Source: WJJR01 sp964440935 (GTDB lineage: Bacteria; Zixibacteria; MSB-5A5; WJJR01). From it: a DNA stretch of 64,000 nt. The position numbers and the translations under genes were made by a program. Where the stretch lies: contig CAYTTY010000008.1 of the NCBI GenBank assembly GCA_964440935.1, positions 1-64,000 on the forward strand, in the 5' to 3' direction. The notes beneath the pieces are model-generated. The model saw only the letters and a program-made list of their open reading frames with translations. It ran no database searches and was not told the origin of the DNA. Shown here one piece after another: positions 8,390 to 16,041 of this stretch. Every line of letters begins with the position of its first letter. Positions within the stretch are counted from its first letter, which is position 1.

Positions 8390-9538
8390 ATGCCCGGTCA
8401 AACAATCCTGATTCTCGGCGGTGGTGTCGGAGGTGTGGTCGCGGCGAACGCCTTGCGTAGGCGCTTGGACCGCCACCACCGTATCGTCCTGATCGACCGT
8501 GAACCGGCCTTCGCTCTGGCATCGTCATTCCTGTGGGTCATGGACGGGAAGCGACGCCCGGAGCAGATCTCACGCCCGCTGGCGAACCTCAGGCGCAAAG
8601 GAATCGACGTTATTCACGGTGAGATTCAGCGCATTGATCCCGAACGCATGGAGGTGGATGTCGCCGGCGACACGCTCTTTGCCGATCACATTGTTATCGC
8701 ATTGGGCGCGGAGTTCGCCCCCGAACTCATTCCGGGAATGGCGGAAGCGGGCGAGACTTTTTGCACGCTCGCGGGCGCGACGCGGTTACGCGAGATGCTG
8801 CCCAGCGTTCGTACGGGACGGATCGTGGTCGCCACCGCTGAGCCCGCCTACAAATGCCCGGCGGCTCCCTATGAAGCGGCGATGATGATCGACGCCCTGC
8901 TCCGCGGTTTCGGACGGCGCCCGTCGGTCGATCTCCAGCTCCATGCTGCCGAACCCGCGCCGATGGGCGTCGCCGGTCCGGATGTTTCAGCGGCCGTACG
9001 CACCATGGTCGAACAGAAAGGTGTGACCTACCGGCCCAATCACCCGATTGCCCATGTCGCAGGCCGTGAGATCGCCTTTACCGACGGTTCCCGGCTAGGC
9101 TTCGACGTGCTAGCCTACGTCCCGGCCATCCGCCCGCCGAGAGTCCTAGCGGGTACCGGACTGGTCGATGAATCCGGTTGGGTGCGCGTTGATCGGCATA
9201 CGCTCGCGACCCAATTCCCGAACGTCTATGCACTGGGAGACGTAACCATCATTCCCCTATCGATGGGAAAGCCCCTGCCCAAGGCGGGCGTTTTCGCGCA
9301 CGCGCAGGCAAAGGTCATCGCGCGCAACATTGCCAACCTCGTCGGCCAGAAGCGTACCGACGCCCAGTTTGACGGACACGGCGCATGTTTCCTGGAGATG
9401 GGAAATGGCAGGGCGGGGTTCGGATCAGGAAACTTCTACGCCGACCCTCTGCCGGACGTGAGATTACGCCGCCCCGGATGGTCCTGGCATCTCGTGAAGG
9501 TCCTGCTGGAAAGGCAGGTGCTCTGGCAGTGGCTCTGA
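8390..9538 (+). CDS. Sulfide:quinone oxidoreductase-like flavoprotein
   Basis: A 382-residue FAD protein of the SQR/flavocytochrome c sulfide dehydrogenase family. It starts with the dinucleotide-binding ILGGGVGG. Cysteines at 125, 156 (in YKCPAAPYE, the family redox-cysteine motif) and 333 match the three-cysteine pattern of SQR, where they handle sulfide and polysulfide beside FAD. The ALGDV motif that binds FAD is at about 281-285. The C-terminal 25 residues (aromatic and basic) could form the membrane-contacting helices. It probably oxidises sulfide and passes electrons to quinone. The ATG at 8390 is preferred to a TTG at 8357. It follows the ArsR-rhodanese gene by 39 bp, fitting sulfide-induced expression. 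Confidence 0.82.
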   Translation: MPGQTILILGGGVGGVVAANALRRRLDRHHRIVLIDREPAFALASSFLWVMDGKRRPEQISRPLANLRRKGIDVIHGEIQRIDPERMEVDVAGDTLFADHIVIALGAEFAPELIPGMAEAGETFCTLAGATRLREMLPSVRTGRIVVATAEPAYKCPAAPYEAAMMIDALLRGFGRRPSVDLQLHAAEPAPMGVAGPDVSAAVRTMVEQKGVTYRPNHPIAHVAGREIAFTDGSRLGFDVLAYVPAIRPPRVLAGTGLVDESGWVRVDRHTLATQFPNVYALGDVTIIPLSMGKPLPKAGVFAHAQAKVIARNIANLVGQKRTDAQFDGHGACFLEMGNGRAGFGSGNFYADPLPDVRLRRPGWSWHLVKVLLERQVLWQWL

Positions 9539-9847
9539 GAAGAGGGAATGCGCTCAGGACACGGTGATGATCGCCACACGCGGGCGGACCTCCTTGGCGG
9601 ATTTGCGGTGATGGTCGTCGAGGACACGCACCCGGACGAAGACCGCGTCGCAACGGAACATCGCAACATCGCCCGGTCTGCTTCGATAGGAATCATGGAA
9701 CAACCATAATCGCGACGGTGTAATTGCGATAAGACAAGATAAAGAATGTCCACTCTATGGGCCTTGTCCTGACTTCCCGGAGAGTATCAAACCGATCATG
9801 AATGGAATCGCGGCATTCACTTCAAACCTGACAGACAGGGAGGCCGC
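9539..9847. other. Intergenic gap inside the sulfide gene set
   Basis: No gene I can support. A 53-codon frame from 9549 and a 17-codon frame (9798-9851) overlapping the next start show no recognisable product. No hairpin repeat was noted, unlike the other gaps. Confidence 0.4.
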
Positions 9848-10330
9848 ATGAATCGAATTCGAACCGCGCTGCTGATGCTGCTCGCACTGGCAGTCTTGAC
9901 CACATCGCTACCCGCACAGGAGCACCCTGAGCATCCAACTGAACATCCCACGAAGTCCGAGACGAGCGAGGAGACAGTTACAATCGCGATGCTGTCCGAG
10001 GCGATTAGCGACTACGTCGCCACGGACGCCAAGCTGAAGGGCGGCCTGTTTCTCGTCTACGATCCCATCGAAAAGAAAGCGCTCCAATTGACGTTGGCCA
10101 AGGTGCATGAGGACAAACTCGCGACTTTGGGCGGAGGCGTCTATTTTGCGTGCGCTGATTTCCAGAACAGTGATGGGAAGATGTACGATCTGGATATCTT
10201 CATGAAGGGCAGCAAGGACGGTTTGGAAACAACCGAGGTGTCCATCCACAAAGTCGATGGCAAGCCCCGGTACACCTGGAGCGAAAGGGACGGGATTTGG
10301 AGCAAAGTGGCCACGGTGGACGAGAAATAG
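9848..10330 (+). CDS. Secreted protein of unknown function
   Basis: A 160-residue product with a clear Sec signal peptide (basic MNR, a leucine-rich core, cleavage near LPAQ at about 23). A short His/Pro/Glu stretch (HPEHPTEHP, about 26-34) that could bind metal follows, and then a mixed alpha/beta domain without a motif I recognise. GGGAGG sits 6 nt upstream of the ATG. It lies between the SQR-like gene and the haem protein on the same strand, so an accessory periplasmic role in sulfide handling is possible but not shown. Confidence 0.7.
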   Translation: MNRIRTALLMLLALAVLTTSLPAQEHPEHPTEHPTKSETSEETVTIAMLSEAISDYVATDAKLKGGLFLVYDPIEKKALQLTLAKVHEDKLATLGGGVYFACADFQNSDGKMYDLDIFMKGSKDGLETTEVSIHKVDGKPRYTWSERDGIWSKVATVDEK

Positions 10331-10448
10331 TGCGCGACAACCCGCAGTCTGCGCCAAGTGTCGTTCACTGCCCGGCGAATGTCAGCCGATACGTTGCTTG
10401 CATAGCCTCGTAGTATGGGCTCTGGCGCTGTAATGGAGGAACATTTCT

Positions 10449-11051
10449 ATGGATCGAAGAGTAATTGTTTCAGGACTGGCGTTACTGGGGGCCTTCGCGG
10501 CGACGGCGATGGCTTATCCCCCCGCCGTGGGCATCCTGGGCCAGTCGGAGAACTGCCTGACCTGCCACGTCAACAACGGTCCGTGGGTCGACAACTCCAA
10601 CCTCGTCATTGACATTGTCGACAAACAAAGCGGTGCATCGCTTCAACAGGACGACGGGACCTTTGCGCTGTCTGTCAAACGCGGGGGCGCCGTCACACTG
10701 CTGACCGTCGCCGGCTGCAAGACGGAGACAGACAGCCTGATCCCCTATCGCAACGGCTGGCTATACATCGACTCCCAGAGAATCGGCACATCGGCTCTTT
10801 CGAAATTCCCGCCGGGGTGGGAAGTGAATCTGCCGATGGCCTGCCGCTTGGGTGGCGACAAGCTCGATGCGTATCCGGGTGTCCACGGGACGATCTTACC
10901 AATGACGATCCGCCCCACCGATGCGGCCGGAGACGCAACGGTGACTCTCCAGATGATGCTGACCAGCGGTGAAACCGTGAAGGGTGACCCGCAGCGGGGC
11001 ATGAAAGGAAGCTACTTCGAGCGAACACTGTACCTGAAGGTGGAGGAGTGA
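10449..11051 (+). CDS. Exported protein with one c-type haem motif
   Basis: A 200-residue product with a signal peptide (cleavage near AMAYP, about 22) and a single CLTCH haem-binding motif at 36-40, directly after the mature N-terminus. Two more cysteines (GCK and ACR) lie in the body, which looks beta-rich. It ends in a YFERTLYLKV segment. I do not recognise the fold beyond the haem site. It could be a periplasmic electron acceptor for the SQR/FCSD-like flavoprotein. GGAGG precedes the ATG. Its TGA overlaps the next start (TGATG), indicating translational coupling with the thioredoxin-like gene. Confidence 0.78.
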   Translation: MDRRVIVSGLALLGAFAATAMAYPPAVGILGQSENCLTCHVNNGPWVDNSNLVIDIVDKQSGASLQQDDGTFALSVKRGGAVTLLTVAGCKTETDSLIPYRNGWLYIDSQRIGTSALSKFPPGWEVNLPMACRLGGDKLDAYPGVHGTILPMTIRPTDAAGDATVTLQMMLTSGETVKGDPQRGMKGSYFERTLYLKVEE

Positions 11052-11662
11052 TGCAAATCCGATGTCGTCTGTTTCTCAGCGCGCTTGCCGCGCTTGTCAG
11101 CGCTCTCGTCGTCTCCCCGGCCGTTCCGGCAGAAACGGCCCAGAACAACCATCAGCCGCAACCGGTGAACGAGGTGTCGGGTAAGCAACGGGCCACTGAT
11201 TTCTCGTTGTCCGGTCTTGACGGAAAGACTTACAACCTGGCCAATTGTCTCGATTCAGTTCCGGCCGTGGTCTGGTTCACCAACCTCTGCCCCGGGTGCC
11301 AGGCGAATATCCCGGCGCTGGATTCGATATATCGCACTGAGATGAAGCCCCAAGCGGAGTTGCTTGCCATCAGTCTCCCGGGTACCAACGACACTACCGT
11401 TGAAGACGTCTCCAGGCAGTTGGGATTTGCATTTCCCATCCTGATTGACTCGGGCGGGACGGCTTGTGCGGACTATGTGGGCGAGTACACACCGGGCACC
11501 TGCCCGGCGGTCAACATGTTCGTCGTTGATCGTGACGGGACGATCAGATTGGAGACGCACTTTCCGGGCGCGCCCCTGACGGAGCTGCTCTCGCTTCTGA
11601 AGGAGCTTGACAGGCCGCACGAGAGAATCCGGGATACAAAGAACGCGGGATCCGGTGGCTGA
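11051..11662 (+). CDS. TlpA/peroxiredoxin-like periplasmic thioredoxin
   Basis: A 203-residue exported protein. The signal peptide ends near VPAE (about 28), followed by a thioredoxin fold of the AhpC-TSA/Redoxin type with the redox motif CPGC in WFTNLCPGCQAN. A second cysteine pair (TACADY and GTCPAV) lies near the cis-proline loop. It may keep haem-binding cysteines reduced for cytochrome maturation, or reduce sulfur-oxidised thiols. The ATG at 11051 is 4 nt after GGAGG and overlaps the previous stop. The next start downstream is the truncated DsrE fragment. Confidence 0.82.
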   Translation: MQIRCRLFLSALAALVSALVVSPAVPAETAQNNHQPQPVNEVSGKQRATDFSLSGLDGKTYNLANCLDSVPAVVWFTNLCPGCQANIPALDSIYRTEMKPQAELLAISLPGTNDTTVEDVSRQLGFAFPILIDSGGTACADYVGEYTPGTCPAVNMFVVDRDGTIRLETHFPGAPLTELLSLLKELDRPHERIRDTKNAGSGG

Positions 11663-11681
11663 TCAAACCGGAGTGAACTCC

Positions 11682-11732
11682 ATGAAGACACTCATTCTCC
11701 TCAACGACCCGCCGTACGCCGGGTGTCCCTGA
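11682..11732 (+). pseudogene. Truncated DsrE-like gene start
   Basis: ATG at 11682 opens a frame reading MKTLILLNDPPYAG, which closely resembles the N-terminus of DsrE-family sulfur-carrier proteins (typically MKTLIILNDPPYG). A ribosome site, GGAGTG, is 6 nt upstream. The frame ends after 16 codons because repeat C begins at 11719, so the rest of the gene is missing. It begins 19 bp after the thioredoxin gene. A DsrE here would fit the sulfur theme. The identification rests on only about 12 residues. Confidence 0.5.
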
Positions 11733-11800
11733 CGCCCTCGTCAGGGACAAGTGGCTCACTGCTGAATCGCGGCATGTCCATTCACCGTTCACCAGGTGGC
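11719..11800. repeat. Interspersed repeat, family C copy 1
   Basis: An 82-bp unit that appears identical at 15867-15948. It begins with a GTGT-led hairpin, CCCTGAC-gccctc-GTCAGGG, followed by about 50 bp ending CCAGGTGGC. Here it is followed by repeat B; at the other site it is preceded by repeat B. Confidence 0.8.
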
Positions 11801-11807
11801 CCGGTGC

Positions 11808-11880
11808 CCCACAGTTCTACTGTGGGTAACAGTGCCGTTGACACCGTGGCATCTCCATTCACAAGTCGCTACGATAAGTC
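11808..11880. repeat. Interspersed repeat, family B copy 1
   Basis: Hairpin CCCACAG-ttcta-CTGTGGG preceded by GGTGC, then a roughly 50-bp tail with GACACCGTGG and TTCACAAGT. The tail is partly conserved at 15654-15732 and 15815-15857. Confidence 0.7.
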
Positions 11881-11920
11881 TGCGCCCGGGTGCCCGTGAC
11901 AGCGTGAATTCCCAACTGGG

Positions 11921-12067
11921 GTGGCCCGGACCTTGGTCCGGGTCTCAAAGGACGTTTGCCGACTTATGAAAACCCTCGAATCGCGCTTAAAGACTTGCCG
12001 GAGCAGTTGGAGAGGTTTAGCTCCATATGTGGCAGTTGTATGAGACCCGGACGAACGTCCGGGCCAC
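11921..12067. repeat. Head-to-head hairpin pair (BIME-like)
   Basis: GTGG plus hairpin CCCGGACC-tt-GGTCCGGG (11921-11942) faces hairpin CCCGGACG-aa-CGTCCGGG plus CCAC (12046-12067), with about 100 bp between. Each end is a hairpin and the two ends are also inverted copies of each other. The same architecture, with different stem sequence, is at 36635-36771. Confidence 0.7.
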
Positions 12068-12069
12068 CC

Positions 12070-12105
12070 GCCGGAGATAACGAAGGTGTTTAAGGAGAAG
12101 TTGGG
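12070..12105 (+). repeat. Duplicated 3' end of etfA
   Basis: 36 bases match 7261-7296, the last codons of etfA (PEITKVFKEKLG), with one mismatch. The rest of etfA is absent here. With the intact etfA end this forms a direct repeat bracketing about 4.8 kb that contains the sulfide genes. Confidence 0.8.
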
Positions 12106-12135
12106 AGGGTAGCACATCGGACTGTCATTCACATT

Positions 12136-12259
12136 GAAGGGGCGTATGGCATGCGCCCCTTCTTGTTTGGCCGGGTGCCCCTACCCGCTATCACAGACAC
12201 TGTGATAGCGATAAGAGTAATGAGCAAACGCCACGGAGGGTGTGTGACCCTCCGTGGCG
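12136..12259. repeat. Cluster of three hairpins
   Basis: GAAGGGGCG...CGCCCCTTC (12136-12162), CGCTATCACAG-aca-CTGTGATAGCG (12186-12210, 11-bp perfect stem) and a 13-bp perfect stem, CGCCACGGAGGGT...ACCCTCCGTGGCG (12229-12259). They lie 50-170 bp beyond the stop of the minus-strand outer-membrane gene. Confidence 0.7.
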
Positions 12260-12309
12260 AGTATTCTGGATTGGAATGTCCTTGCGCCCGATTTGCCTGC
12301 CCTCTCCAC

Positions 12310-14547
12310 TTAGTTCCCATTCCATCGGATACCGGCAATGATACGGTTCAAGCTGAATAGATCAACACCCTGGTGCTCAATAAAGCCAGTCCAAGATCCG
12401 ATCGGTTTCGTGATGCCGTATCCGATGTTGAGGATACCTTCTGTGCGATCACCACGACCGGACTCTTCGCCGGAAACGGATGACGCCGAGACCACTATAC
12501 ACGTATGGGGTGATCTGATTGGTCCCCGGGAAGGCACCGAAATTGTACATTGCATTTCCCGCAACCATGAATGAGCCCGAATTAAAAAACCCGAAAGCCA
12601 GCTCCGGCACGAAACGGAAAGACTGGTTGTTGGCGATCGCGCCTACGTCCAATCGGCCTCCGAGGAGCAGCTGCGACGGATTATCAAAATTCAATCCCGA
12701 ATACGTGTGGAATACCATCCGACTTTTTGTCTCTACGGTAACGCCGCCTTCGCTCCCCATCACCGTCCTGGGAGTGGAAGGTGGAGTGACAATCACGTCT
12801 TGAGAGGGTGTCTCTGTAGACGGCGGAGCAAACGTCTTGAGACGTTCGTCGATTCTCTTCTCCAGCCGTTCACCCAACCGTTCCTCAAGACGCCGCGACA
12901 AGAGCTCGAGGCGCTCATCATCGGAAAGCGCCGGAGTTGAAGGGACAGGGAGAACGCTGTCTGTCTTCTGAGGTTCCGCGGCTTCCGCCGGTCGCGGATA
13001 GTGCTGCGAGGTTATCTTCACACCGCCAGGTTCACCATACCGGATGTAGATCTCCCCCACTTCAGGAACAGGTATTGCAACAACGCGGTCTCCCTGGAAC
13101 GTGCGGACACTCATCTGAGAATCCGGCAACACGAGATACTCCGACGTCCTGCGCATGTGGCTCCTGAGAGGCAGGGTCTCGTCAGCCAGTTTCAGCGTGT
13201 CCTTCGCTACGGCCTCATCTTCGGGCTTCGCCTCTGCCTGTCGTCCGGGTGTGGATGTTGTGGGCCAGCGTTCGCGCCCGAACGCATCCACATCAGCCCG
13301 ACTCGCCTGCTTCCCGCCAAAGAGGAAAGTCAGGCCGGCTGTGAACGCCCAATTGTGCAGCAACTCCTTTGGGGCTGCCAGTGCCGCGGGATCCGATTCA
13401 CTAAAGATATAGTCGCGGGCTCCGGCATTGACACGGAAGTGACGTCCCAGGGTAAATCCGAGGCCGCCACCTACGATCAGCATTGTCTTGTCTGAACGCG
13501 TTGCATGTAATTCATCCCGATATTGGTTGCGGAAGTCCAACTGGCCCGCTCCGACCACAAGGTAGGGTATCGCACCCTGACCGGAGTTGAGGTGGAACTG
13601 CGCCTCTCCGCCGTAACTTTGAATGGGATCGGTATCGTCGAACTTATCGTTCATTCCACGCCAGTAGTATCCCCGCAGTCCGATGAGTTGTCCGAAATTC
13701 AATCCGGTGCGAACGCCAGCGAAGGGCTGATCATCTAGACGGGCCTTATCATCAAAGTTCACCTGCCCAACGTACGGCTCGACAATCCACGACCCACCGA
13801 ACAACCCACCATCGTATCGTGACCGAATGGCACGGTCCAGTTCGGTCTCCTGATCTGACGGATGGCCTCCCAGGTTCAAGATAATGTTCCCACCAAAGGT
13901 CATGTTGTGGCGGATATCGTCCTGATCAGGGTCCATTCCCAACATGTTCGGATCTGGGGCCAGCAGTCGGCGATCCATTCGGAACATCAGATCTTCGACA
14001 TACACTTGTGCCTGAAACCGGTCCAGAAACGCGAAACGCAGACCGCCGCCGGCGCTCAATGCGATGACATCGAAATCACGGCTCATCTCAGGTTTGAACT
14101 GCATGACCCCCCCTCCGATTCGCAAGAAGGGAACGAAGCTCTGACTCAAGCCGAGGTTGAACAGCATGTCTGCGCCATACCGGTTGATCCGCAGACCTTG
14201 ATTCTGGCCGAATTCCAGCGGCTGGCCGTCGAAACGAATAGCGCCAAGGTCGGTGTCGGTCTTGTTGTTGGTGAGGTAATGCCCCTGGAGGGACACAATG
14301 CGCCCGAAGTTTAAGGACAGCCGTCCTCCGTACAGCGCGACATCCCGAACCCCACTTGGCGGTCCCATGTCACGTAATCGATGGTCGGCGCCAACGAGAG
14401 ACTCAGTCCCTGTGGCAGCGCTACGGCGTCTCCACCGGTCGTCCCCAGCAAGGCGAGCACGGCAATCAGCACGGTCATCCGGCGGCTTGATCGGCTCATG
14501 CAGAGCGATAATAGAGGCGTGACGATTAATCGATCGAGAATGGACAT
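12310..14547 (-). CDS. Outer-membrane beta-barrel protein with two apparent frameshifts
   Basis: Read across two frame changes, this is one protein of about 745 residues. It has a signal peptide (ATG at 14547, AAGGAG 6 nt upstream), then three porin/OmpA-like barrel modules. Glycine-rich strands of the GGRLSLNFG, GVRTGLNFG and GGRLDVGA type repeat through them. A coiled-coil linker rich in RLEERLGERLEKR lies before the last module. The first frame change is near 14350 (one base short in a GGGG tract). The second is near 12475 (one extra base), after which the last barrel strands continue in another frame to the stop at 12310. Both look like single-base errors in sequence or recent mutations. 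No frame reads the whole protein unaided. Its role in the outer membrane is unknown. Confidence 0.7.
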
Positions 14548-14712
14548 TGTTCACTCCTTTAAATGTGTTGCGCGGGCGCAAAGCACATAGCATTTGCTGC
14601 TTTTCACAGCACGTGCGCGTTCCCTCCGCCGCCGCACCTGAACCCCATCGCGCGACATGCGCGAGGGCAGGTCGGGGCGCATTCCATTGTAATGGTCAGA
14701 AACCGTGTCCAA

Positions 14713-15006
14713 TCAGTGTCCCGTCGAAGTCTGCCTGATGGACTTTAAAGCGTCTCTGACAGAATCCCACACGAACGCAATACCCGATGTCGTAACGCTA
14801 CGGTCATTCGCGCCCGCGTTTTCAAGCTCACTCAGCCTGCGGCTGGCAAGCTGGTGCCTCCGTTGCAATTCGCTAATCTCCTTGAGATAAATCGGTTGCG
14901 CCTTGGCACCCACCTTCCCAACTTGGACCTTGAGTCGTTCGATCCTTACCCTCATGTCATCAAGCTGTGCTCGCATGTGTTGCGGGTGCGCAATAGAGTT
15001 CTCCAT
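14713..15006 (-). CDS. Small coiled-coil protein
   Basis: A 97-residue, highly charged helical protein. Heptad-like stretches (LDDMRVRIERLKVQVGKV, then LKEISELQRRHQLASRRLSELE) are followed by a Trp-containing amphipathic tail (WDSVRDALKSI). It resembles the cyanobacterial sll1863-type stress-related coiled-coil proteins, but I cannot confirm the family. The ATG at 15006 has GGAG 9 nt upstream. It follows the LapA-like gene by about 50 bp on the same strand and may form a coiled-coil assembly with that protein's C-terminal helix. Confidence 0.75.
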   Translation of the reverse strand: MENSIAHPQHMRAQLDDMRVRIERLKVQVGKVGAKAQPIYLKEISELQRRHQLASRRLSELENAGANDRSVTTSGIAFVWDSVRDALKSIRQTSTGH

Positions 15007-15055
15007 GACAGTTGCTCCGTATCTGCTGACTGGTTTCTCCGTTTGGCGCCCGCGC

Positions 15056-15481
15056 TCATCCATGCGGCAGTTGCTCCATCGCGTGGCCGAGCCCCTTCTC
15101 AAGGTGATCCAGCTTTGCCATCATGGCCGCCATCCGCTCGTCATTCCGTTCCTCCAGCGCTTTGAGTTCCTCTGCAATGAGATTCCGCAAGTCGACGAAA
15201 CGCGATTCCTCGGCGTTCTCCGCCAAATTCTGCGCCGCCTGCATCTCCCGTGCGTGGTGGCGTTCCCTGAACAGTCCAGCTGTCTTTGCGTACACTACAA
15301 ATACCAGGGCTGATATCACGAATAGAATTAACAACCCAAGCATGACGAGTCCGAGTGGCGCTTGAACAGTGGCAATTCCCAGATCCAGAATGGCCGGTGT
15401 CGTGATTGTGTTCCAATTCAGCATAGCGAACATGGCAATTGCGGCTGCAATCAGAACGAGCAGTACATTACTGATTCTCAT
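15056..15481 (-). CDS. LapA-like inner-membrane protein
   Basis: A 141-residue protein with two membrane helices (about 5-22 and 43-66) and a charged cytoplasmic coiled-coil tail (about 75-135). This is the layout of the LapA/DUF1049 family, which in enterobacteria works with LapB in controlling lipopolysaccharide synthesis. The ATG at 15481 has AGGAGG 6 nt upstream. It leads a minus-strand set with the coiled-coil gene and perhaps the outer-membrane gene. No LapB-like TPR protein is adjacent. Confidence 0.75.
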   Translation of the reverse strand: MRISNVLLVLIAAAIAMFAMLNWNTITTPAILDLGIATVQAPLGLVMLGLLILFVISALVFVVYAKTAGLFRERHHAREMQAAQNLAENAEESRFVDLRNLIAEELKALEERNDERMAAMMAKLDHLEKGLGHAMEQLPHG

Positions 15482-15653
15482 GGTACTCCTCCTGTCTCTG
15501 TTTCCCAACTTCAACATATCCCAAACCGGCGAATGCGTCAATCGCCCGCAGGATTGAAACGCGTTATGGTCCCAAAGGATGAGACGAACGCGATCGTCCA
15601 GTCTCTCGCACGGTGAATAGGCAATCAGCCGTGGCGTGCGACGTGCTGCCAAG

Positions 15654-15732
15654 TGCCCCACAGTTCTACTGTGGGTAACGTTTCGTCGACACCGTGGATT
15701 CACTTTTCACAAGTTGTCACGATAGATTGGCC
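15654..15732. repeat. Interspersed repeat, family B copy 2
   Basis: The same CCCACAG/CTGTGGG hairpin as at 11808, with a similar tail (GTCGACACCGTGG, TTCACAAGT, ACGATA). Confidence 0.7.
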
Positions 15733-15762
15733 ATCTTCAAGATATCCGTGTACGGGACGGTT

Positions 15763-15781
15763 CTCACAGCAGAGCTGTGAG
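15763..15781. repeat. Hairpin followed by GCACC
   Basis: CTCACAG-cagag-CTGTGAG, then GCACC. On the reverse strand it is a hairpin preceded by GGTGC, as in families B and F. Confidence 0.6.
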
Positions 15782-15814
15782 GCACCTCTTTTGTAACTTC
15801 ATCGTTGGCCGTGC

Positions 15815-15857
15815 CTGGTAGCCCACAGTTCTACTGTGGGTAACGTTACGTCGACAC
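15815..15857. repeat. Interspersed repeat, family B copy 3 (short)
   Basis: CCCACAG/CTGTGGG hairpin plus the first part of the family B tail (GTCGACACCGTG). The tail stops where repeat C begins. Confidence 0.7.
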
Positions 15858-15866
15858 CGTGATCTC

Positions 15867-15948
15867 CCGGGTGTCCCTGACGCCCTCGTCAGGGACAAGT
15901 GGCTCACTGCTGAATCGCGGCATGTCCATTCACCGTTCACCAGGTGGC
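15867..15948. repeat. Interspersed repeat, family C copy 2
   Basis: An 82-bp unit that appears identical to 11719-11800, in the same orientation. Confidence 0.8.
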
Positions 15949-15985
15949 TCACCATTGTCCTCGAAAGAGATGAACGAATGACACG

Positions 15986-16029
15986 ACGAGCAAGCTCGTG
16001 CCGCCACTGACCAAGGTCAGTGGCACCCG
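15986..16029. repeat. Double-hairpin repeat, family F copy 2
   Basis: Copy of 499-542: CGAGCAAGCTCG followed by hairpin CCACTGAC-caag-GTCAGTGG and CACCCG. It ends 12 bp beyond the stop of the BaiN-like gene at 16042. Confidence 0.7.
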
Positions 16030-16041
16030 TGCAAGACGCCG

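Larger units (their letters stand above)
11663..12309. other. Repeat-packed gap
   Basis: No intact gene. In order it holds a 5' DsrE gene fragment (11682-11732), repeat C (11719-11800), repeat B (11808-11880), a paired-hairpin unit (11921-12067), the duplicated etfA 3' end (12070-12105) and three strong hairpins (12136-12259). Confidence 0.7.
15482..16041. other. Repeat-packed gap
   Basis: No gene. It contains, in order, repeat B (15654-15732), a CTCACAG/CTGTGAG hairpin (15763-15781), repeat B (15815-15857), repeat C (15867-15948) and repeat F (15986-16029). Confidence 0.65.

Noticed and set aside
9549..9707. 53-codon frame after the SQR-like gene
   Set aside because: No ribosome site, no recognisable product and no sign of conservation available from one sequence.
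11663..12309. Hairpin cluster considered as a CRISPR array
   Set aside because: Repeat units are of different lengths and families, spacing is irregular, and no cas gene is in the window.
12449..12500. Programmed ribosomal frameshift in the outer-membrane gene
   Set aside because: No classical slippery heptamer or downstream structure is obvious, and a second shift in the opposite sense occurs near 14350; mutation or sequence error is simpler.
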